Assembly (NCBI GenBank): GCA_017694785.1
Contig: JADIMK010000017.1
Coordinates: 1-47,453, forward strand
From: Candidatus Cryptobacteroides intestinigallinarum
GTDB lineage: Bacteria > Bacteroidota > Bacteroidia > Bacteroidales > UBA932
Reading direction: 5' to 3'
Length of the DNA: 47,453 nucleotides
Under the pieces are notes generated by a model, which saw only the letters and a program-made list of their open reading frames with translations, made no database searches and was not told the DNA's origin. The translations under genes were made by a program, and so were the position numbers. Positions 43,396 to 47,453 of this stretch are shown here, one piece after another. How positions within the stretch are numbered: the stretch's first letter is position 1; each line of letters opens with the position of its first letter.

Positions 43396-44763
43396 CTATT
43401 TCTTAGGTGCAGTCCTTGCTCTGATTGCTCTGATGACCTCACCCTTGGCTATCCTTATCATGTCGAGGAGAGGTATGTTTGCAGGGCAGGAATACAGACA
43501 GCATCCGCACTCGATGCAGTCCTGGACCGCATTATGCTCAAGTTCTTCCGTCATTCCGTGGCGGGCCAACTTATTGAGCAGGAACGGCTCAAGGCCCATA
43601 GGACAGGCTTCCGCACATTTCCCGCAGCGGATACAGTTGCTCTCAGGCTTCCTTGCGGTCTGCGCTTCAGTCAGATAAAGGATTGATGAAGAACCTTTCT
43701 GGGTGGTGGCATCAAGGTTGGAGATGGCCTTGCCCATCATAGGGCCGCCGCTGACGATCTTGGCAGCTGCTTCCGGTACGCCTCCGTTGTACTCCGCGAT
43801 ATATGAAAGAGGGAAACCGATTCTGAAAAGATAGTTCTTCTGACGGTCGGCAGGCAGACAGTCTCCGGTCACTGTCATTGTATTTGTGATCAGAGGCATG
43901 TTCTTCTGCACGGCGTCATAGACAGCAAGCGATGTAGCGACATTCTGCACCACAGCTCCCACATCGATAGGAAGCCCCATGGACTTGACCTGACGGTGCA
44001 TTACAGCATCGATAAGCTGCTTCTCGCCGCCCTGCGGATATTTCTTCTTAAGAGTCATGACTTCTATGCCGTCATAGCCCTTTGCGGATGACTGCAGGCG
44101 CGCTACAGTCTCTTTCATCTTTGCAATGGCCTCCGGCTTGTTTTCCTCGATGCCGATGACTGTCCTGCCTACTCCGAGGACCTTCTTCATGATTGCGGCA
44201 CCGACAACAATCTGTTCGCTCTTCTCAAGCATTATCCTGTAGTCGGAAGTAAGATAAGGTTCACACTCAGCTCCATTGAGGATGAGGCACTCAGCTTTCT
44301 TGTCAGGAGGAGGACAGAGCTTCACATGGGTCGGGAAAGTCGCACCTCCTAGACCTACGACTCCGTTGCTCTTTATCCTGTCGAGGATGAACTGCCTGTC
44401 CTGAGGAATCTCAGTAACGAGAGCAGCAGATGTATCTATGCCTTCCATCCATTCGTCAGGCTCAGTCTCGATCTCGACGTGGACGACCGGAATGCCATTG
44501 ATATCCTTGCGCAGGCCCACAGACTTGACTGTACCTGTCACGGACGAATGGACGTAAGCTGAAATGAAGCCGGTAGGCTCTCCTATCACCTGTCCTGTCT
44601 TCACATGGTCTCCCGGAGCTACGATTGCTTTTGCCGGACCTCCGAGATGCTGTATCATGGAGATATAGACAGTCTTCGGAACAGGAAGGACCTCGATCTT
44701 GCTCCCGGCGGCTATCTTCTTGTCATCAGGATGTACACCGCCTATTGAAAATGTCTTCTTCAT
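43396..44763 (-). CDS. rnfC: Rnf complex subunit C
   Basis: 455-aa cytosolic subunit that binds NADH/FMN and carries two [4Fe-4S] clusters. I chose the ATG at 44763 (MKKTFSIGGVHPDDKK): an upstream in-frame ATG would add 60 Arg/Leu-rich residues that are only the rnfB tail read in another frame. An N-terminal biotinyl-lipoyl-like segment (VAPGDHVKTGQVIGEPTG) precedes the NADH-binding domain (GVVGLGGATFPTHVK ... LILNGAECEPYLTSDYR). The clusters are CIRCGKCAEACP (near 377) and CIECGCCLYSCP (near 412). Four bases separate it from rnfB. It lacks the long Ala/Lys tail of E. coli RnfC. Confidence 0.96.
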   Translation of the reverse strand: MKKTFSIGGVHPDDKKIAAGSKIEVLPVPKTVYISMIQHLGGPAKAIVAPGDHVKTGQVIGEPTGFISAYVHSSVTGTVKSVGLRKDINGIPVVHVEIETEPDEWMEGIDTSAALVTEIPQDRQFILDRIKSNGVVGLGGATFPTHVKLCPPPDKKAECLILNGAECEPYLTSDYRIMLEKSEQIVVGAAIMKKVLGVGRTVIGIEENKPEAIAKMKETVARLQSSAKGYDGIEVMTLKKKYPQGGEKQLIDAVMHRQVKSMGLPIDVGAVVQNVATSLAVYDAVQKNMPLITNTMTVTGDCLPADRQKNYLFRIGFPLSYIAEYNGGVPEAAAKIVSGGPMMGKAISNLDATTQKGSSSILYLTEAQTARKPESNCIRCGKCAEACPMGLEPFLLNKLARHGMTEELEHNAVQDCIECGCCLYSCPANIPLLDMIRIAKGEVIRAIRARTAPKK

Positions 44764-44767
44764 TGTT

Positions 44768-45742
44768 CTACTCCTCCTTCTTTTCTTGTTCTGGCGAAGC
44801 CGTACCGGAAACAGATGAAGGTTCCGGCTTCTGTACAGGGGCTTCCTCAGCCTGAGCCGCAGGCTTAGGGGCAGCGGCAGGCTTGGCTTCTGCCGCAGGC
44901 TTAGGCGCTGGCTTCTGCGCAGGTGCAGGGAAATTGACATCATGGATAGCCCCGGTAGGACATACTACGACACATTTCCTGCACAGACGGCACTTCTCAT
45001 AATCGATGTAAGCCACATTGTGCTCGACCTTGATTGCTCCGAACGGACATTCTTTCTCACACTTGCCGCAGCCTATGCAGGCAGCCTTGCAGCTCTTGCG
45101 TGCCACGGCGCCTTTCTCCATATTGACGCATGAGACGAATACCCTGCGGTTCTTCGGTCCTTTGTTGCGGAGTTCGATGATCTGCTTCGGGCAAGCCTTG
45201 GCACAGGCCCCGCAGGCAGTACATTTCTCCTCATCCACTACAGGAAGCCCAGTAGCAGGATCCATGGAGATGGCCCCGAACTGACAGGCGGCCACACAGT
45301 CTCCGCATCCGAGACATCCGTAGAAACAGCCGGTGTCTCCACTGTAGAGGGCAGCCTTGACCTTGCATGACTTGTACCCGTCATAGTCGTTTGTCCTAGG
45401 ACGGTTTCCACAGGTTCCGTTGCAGCGTACCACGGCCACCATAGGAGCTTTCCCCTTGATTTCAACACCGAGTACAGCAGCAACTTTCTTCATAACTTCA
45501 TTGCCTCCCACAGGACAGAAGTTCTTGTCCAGGTCAGGAGCATTGACGCATGCCTGAGCGAAGGCACGGCAGCCGGCGAATCCGCAGCCGCCGCAGTTGG
45601 CGCCAGGCATCACTTTCTCTACCTCGTCCACCCGCGGATCTTCCTCTACCTTGAACTTCTTTGCCACAAGATAGAGGACAAGCGCAAGCAGCAGTCCGAG
45701 AAGAGTGACGGCCACAATGGTCCAGATGATTGTTGTTGTCAT
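44768..45742 (-). CDS. rnfB: Rnf complex subunit B (ferredoxin-accepting, polyferredoxin)
   Basis: 324-aa subunit receiving electrons from reduced ferredoxin. One N-terminal membrane helix (about 4-27) is followed by the four-cysteine module CGGCGFAGCRAF ... FCPVGG. A ferredoxin chain comes next: CLGCGDCVAACQFGA, CTACGACAKACP, CIGCGKCEKECPFGA and CRLCRKCVVVCPTGA. The C-terminal ~50 residues are a Pro/Ala/Lys-rich low-complexity tail (PAPAQKPAPKPAAEAKPAAA and on), unusual for RnfB. It begins 90 nt after the RseC-like gene. Confidence 0.96.
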   Translation of the reverse strand: MTTTIIWTIVAVTLLGLLLALVLYLVAKKFKVEEDPRVDEVEKVMPGANCGGCGFAGCRAFAQACVNAPDLDKNFCPVGGNEVMKKVAAVLGVEIKGKAPMVAVVRCNGTCGNRPRTNDYDGYKSCKVKAALYSGDTGCFYGCLGCGDCVAACQFGAISMDPATGLPVVDEEKCTACGACAKACPKQIIELRNKGPKNRRVFVSCVNMEKGAVARKSCKAACIGCGKCEKECPFGAIKVEHNVAYIDYEKCRLCRKCVVVCPTGAIHDVNFPAPAQKPAPKPAAEAKPAAAPKPAAQAEEAPVQKPEPSSVSGTASPEQEKKEE

Positions 45743-45832
45743 TTCTATTTGTATTTATTAACTGTTTCCTCTGAATCTTCCATGCATCCCCAGGACCGTC
45801 AGTTGTGACAGCTCCGGAAGAGCGGCATTGTC

Positions 45833-46252
45833 TCATCTGTCCTTTATGTAGAACACGAACTCCTTTCTGAGCCTGTCCCGCAGCAGGTATATAACGAGAT
45901 AATACACAGCCACAGCTCCTATCGAGATGAGGCCGACATAAGCTTCGTGAACGTTAACGGAGGACAAAGATAATATTAAAATCATTAATATGAGCAACGG
46001 AATCACATAAGAAATCCAGACGGCCTTCAGACCCATCGATCTTTTGAGCACGACATCGACCTCATCGCCGGGCTTCCTTTCGGAATAAGGGTCAGTCGGC
46101 ACCCCTATGAGCTTGACCTGCTGCTCGGAAACGCCGCATACACCTTTCGCGTGGCATGCGGAACATGCTGAAGAAGATATTATCTCTACAGTAGTCAGCT
46201 CAGGTGTGATCTCTACTATTTTACCGACATGTGAAATTTCATCTTTTGCCAT
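45833..46252 (-). CDS. RseC/SoxR-reducing-system-like membrane protein
   Basis: 139 aa. An N-terminal domain with a cysteine motif SACSACHAKGVCG (Cys30, Cys33, Cys39) likely binds metal or an iron-sulfur cluster. Two membrane helices follow (about 76-97 and 104-126). It matches the RseC family, which in E. coli works with the Rsx (Rnf-like) complex to keep SoxR reduced. In Bacteroidales it commonly heads the rnf operon, where it may aid assembly or electron transfer. The stop lies 90 nt before rnfB. Confidence 0.88.
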   Translation of the reverse strand: MAKDEISHVGKIVEITPELTTVEIISSSACSACHAKGVCGVSEQQVKLIGVPTDPYSERKPGDEVDVVLKRSMGLKAVWISYVIPLLILMILILSLSSVNVHEAYVGLISIGAVAVYYLVIYLLRDRLRKEFVFYIKDR

Positions 46253-46267
46253 AGCATATAGACTTTA

Positions 46268-47134
46268 TTATCTTGATTCAAGTGAAGAGAAAGGGTGCTT
46301 CAGACCTGACCAGGACTCAAGCCGGCCGCTTGCCGTCCCCACAAGGATAGGAGCTTCGAAAAGTACAGGCAGCCGGTTCTCGTCATCGGAAATCCATATC
46401 GTCAGGTCATTCTCTCCGGTGAATACATTTCCGGCAAGGAGCTTCGCCGAGAAGCGCAGTGTGCTGACAGTGCCAAGGCCCTTGACTTTCTTCAGCTCTC
46501 TTCCGTGGAGCATGAAATGTACATTGTAGACATCGTCATCAATGGCAAATGTCATCGGATATCTTACTCCAGGCTGCACCTTGTCCAGATCCATGTTCCG
46601 GGCAAGGAAGAAAAGTGCAGGAAGATCATAGGTACAGCTGTCGAGCGGAAGGTCGAGAGATCTCTGTCCGGAAGACGAAGAATACACATCAGCATGGATC
46701 ACAGGCCCCTCAGGTGCATTCCAGTCATAGCTATATATGTTCCTGGCCTCATAGCGGCCTTCGTGAGTGTCCCTTGAGAATTTCAGAGGACGCAGTCCGT
46801 CTCTTGTAAACCAAGAGCGGAAATCCTCCCTTACCTTGAAGAAAAGGTCGTAGAGACGGGTCGTGCTGCCGTAGACAGAGCATCTGAATGCTTCCTGTCC
46901 ATTGAAAGAAACGGGATCCAGGTCGACAGTGGCCCAACCGACATCTGAATCTATGATACCCCATTCATAGTGCATCGTAAAGCGGAGATGCTCCCCTGCT
47001 CCGAAAGCCAGGTCTTCCTCTGAAAGGGACATGACAGGAATGCAGCCGGTCTTTTCCTCGGCAGAGTCCTTTTCCTGCGCCGGACAGACCGTCCACAGTA
47101 AACAGAACAGGAGGATAGAGATCAACCGCATCAT
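46268..47134 (-). CDS. DUF3108 exported protein
   Basis: 288 aa with a type I signal peptide (MMRLISILLFCLLWTVCPAQ). The DUF3108 pattern is visible: an initial FGAGEHLRFTMHYEWGIID strand pair, YDLFFKVREDFRSWFTRDGL in the middle, then LTIWISDDENRLPVLFEA. The fold is a beta-rich periplasmic domain with unknown molecular function, often seen in envelope-related contexts. It lies 38 nt after the dnaB 3' end and 15 nt before the RseC-like gene, so it may belong to the rnf transcript. Confidence 0.85.
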   Translation of the reverse strand: MMRLISILLFCLLWTVCPAQEKDSAEEKTGCIPVMSLSEEDLAFGAGEHLRFTMHYEWGIIDSDVGWATVDLDPVSFNGQEAFRCSVYGSTTRLYDLFFKVREDFRSWFTRDGLRPLKFSRDTHEGRYEARNIYSYDWNAPEGPVIHADVYSSSSGQRSLDLPLDSCTYDLPALFFLARNMDLDKVQPGVRYPMTFAIDDDVYNVHFMLHGRELKKVKGLGTVSTLRFSAKLLAGNVFTGENDLTIWISDDENRLPVLFEAPILVGTASGRLESWSGLKHPFSSLESR

Positions 47135-47172
47135 TTTACCTTGATTTTCAATGTTACTGCCAGACCTGCCTG

Positions 47173-47453
47173 CTAGAAATTTGTATTCGAGCCCATGCCG
47201 TCACCGAATCCGGAACCAGGCGAGACAAACGGAGCATCATCATTCATGCCGGACTCCACAGGCATACGGGCAGCCTGGTTGACAAGAGAATCCTCAATCT
47301 CGACGAACTTGACCTCTGACGCCCTGAACATCATGTCAATGTCAGCGATTTCACCATTCCTGTGCTTGGCGATTATGATCTGCGTCTGTCCTTTTTCGGC
47401 ATTTTCATCAAGACCCTGATAGTCAAGTCTGTGGATAAAGATTACCATATCGG
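47173..47453 (-). CDS. dnaB: Replicative DNA helicase DnaB, C-terminal fragment (5' part outside the window)
   Basis: The frame is open to the right window edge. The visible 93 residues read DMVIFIHRLDYQGLDENA followed by a GQTQIIIAKHRNGEIADIDM block, the end of the RecA-like motor domain of DnaB (pattern DxVxFxHRxxYY and IIAKHRNGxxG). A variable Gly/Ser/Asn-rich tail (GSGFGDGMGSNTNF) ends the protein. Orientation places it upstream of the DUF3108 and rnf genes. Confidence 0.93.
   Translation of the reverse strand, partial: DMVIFIHRLDYQGLDENAEKGQTQIIIAKHRNGEIADIDMMFRASEVKFVEIEDSLVNQAARMPVESGMNDDAPFVSPGSGFGDGMGSNTNF

Noticed and set aside
44764..44943. 60-residue N-terminal extension of RnfC from an upstream ATG
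   Set aside because: The extension is the rnfB 3' end read in another frame (Arg/Leu-rich) and the family N-terminus starts at 44763.
1..47453. CRISPR arrays, tRNA/rRNA genes, insertion sequences, prophage
   Set aside because: No regularly spaced direct repeats, cloverleaf-like segments, transposase motifs or phage genes were seen on reading both strands; small RNAs cannot be excluded.

Overview
This is about 47 kb of roughly 50% GC chromosomal DNA from a member of the Bacteroidetes, most likely order Bacteroidales; the genus cannot be fixed from the sequence alone. The evidence is BACON and DUF5689-type lipoproteins, a TonB-dependent receptor with a carboxypeptidase-regulatory N-terminus, the long urocanase type, a full Rnf operon, weak Shine-Dalgarno signals, and several upstream regions carrying the Bacteroidetes -7 element TAnnTTTG. 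No tRNA, rRNA, CRISPR array, phage or insertion sequence was seen. Both window ends cut a gene: formiminotransferase-cyclodeaminase on the left and the DnaB C-terminus on the right.

Layout. 1-6403 (+): a complete histidine-to-glutamate pathway as one operon (ftcD, hutU, hutH, hutI). 6659-7767 (+): ferritin and an exported thioredoxin. 7900-10482 (-): RNase R, with a divergent phosphoglycerate mutase gene (gpmI) ending in a strong terminator. 12521-14036 (+): three overlapping genes for unrecognised, mostly membrane proteins. 14150-16296 (+): a ROK-family kinase and mannose-6-phosphate isomerase. 16458-16700: a decayed gene remnant.

16910-25851 (-): the most distinctive region, a tight operon-like cluster. 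In transcription order it encodes a 43-residue mini-lipoprotein, an 805-aa surface lipoprotein (BACON, three OB-like modules, a jelly-roll-like domain), a BACON-linked DRGH-motif DNA/RNA nuclease lipoprotein, an exported endonuclease/exonuclease/phosphatase (EEP) enzyme, a TonB-dependent receptor, and a DUF5689 lipoprotein. There is no SusD. I read it as a surface system that captures nucleic acid, cuts it and imports the products. The domains are visible; the integrated function is inferred.

26189-28684 (+): a short UvrA paralogue. 28720-34241 (-): deoxynucleoside kinase, acyl-CoA ligase, nitroreductase and an M3 peptidase lipoprotein. 34420-40257 (+): an MBL-fold hydrolase, canonical UvrA, a TGS/uridine-kinase fusion, and an exported nucleoside 2-deoxyribosyltransferase-like protein. 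Nucleotide salvage (two kinases, one deoxyribosyltransferase-like protein) and repair (two UvrA) therefore flank the proposed nucleic-acid uptake locus.

40475-47453 (-): dnaB (3' end), a DUF3108 protein, a RseC-like protein and rnfB-C-D-G-E-A, closed by a strong terminator. Rnf couples ferredoxin:NAD+ oxidoreduction to ion transport, as is typical of anaerobic Bacteroidales.
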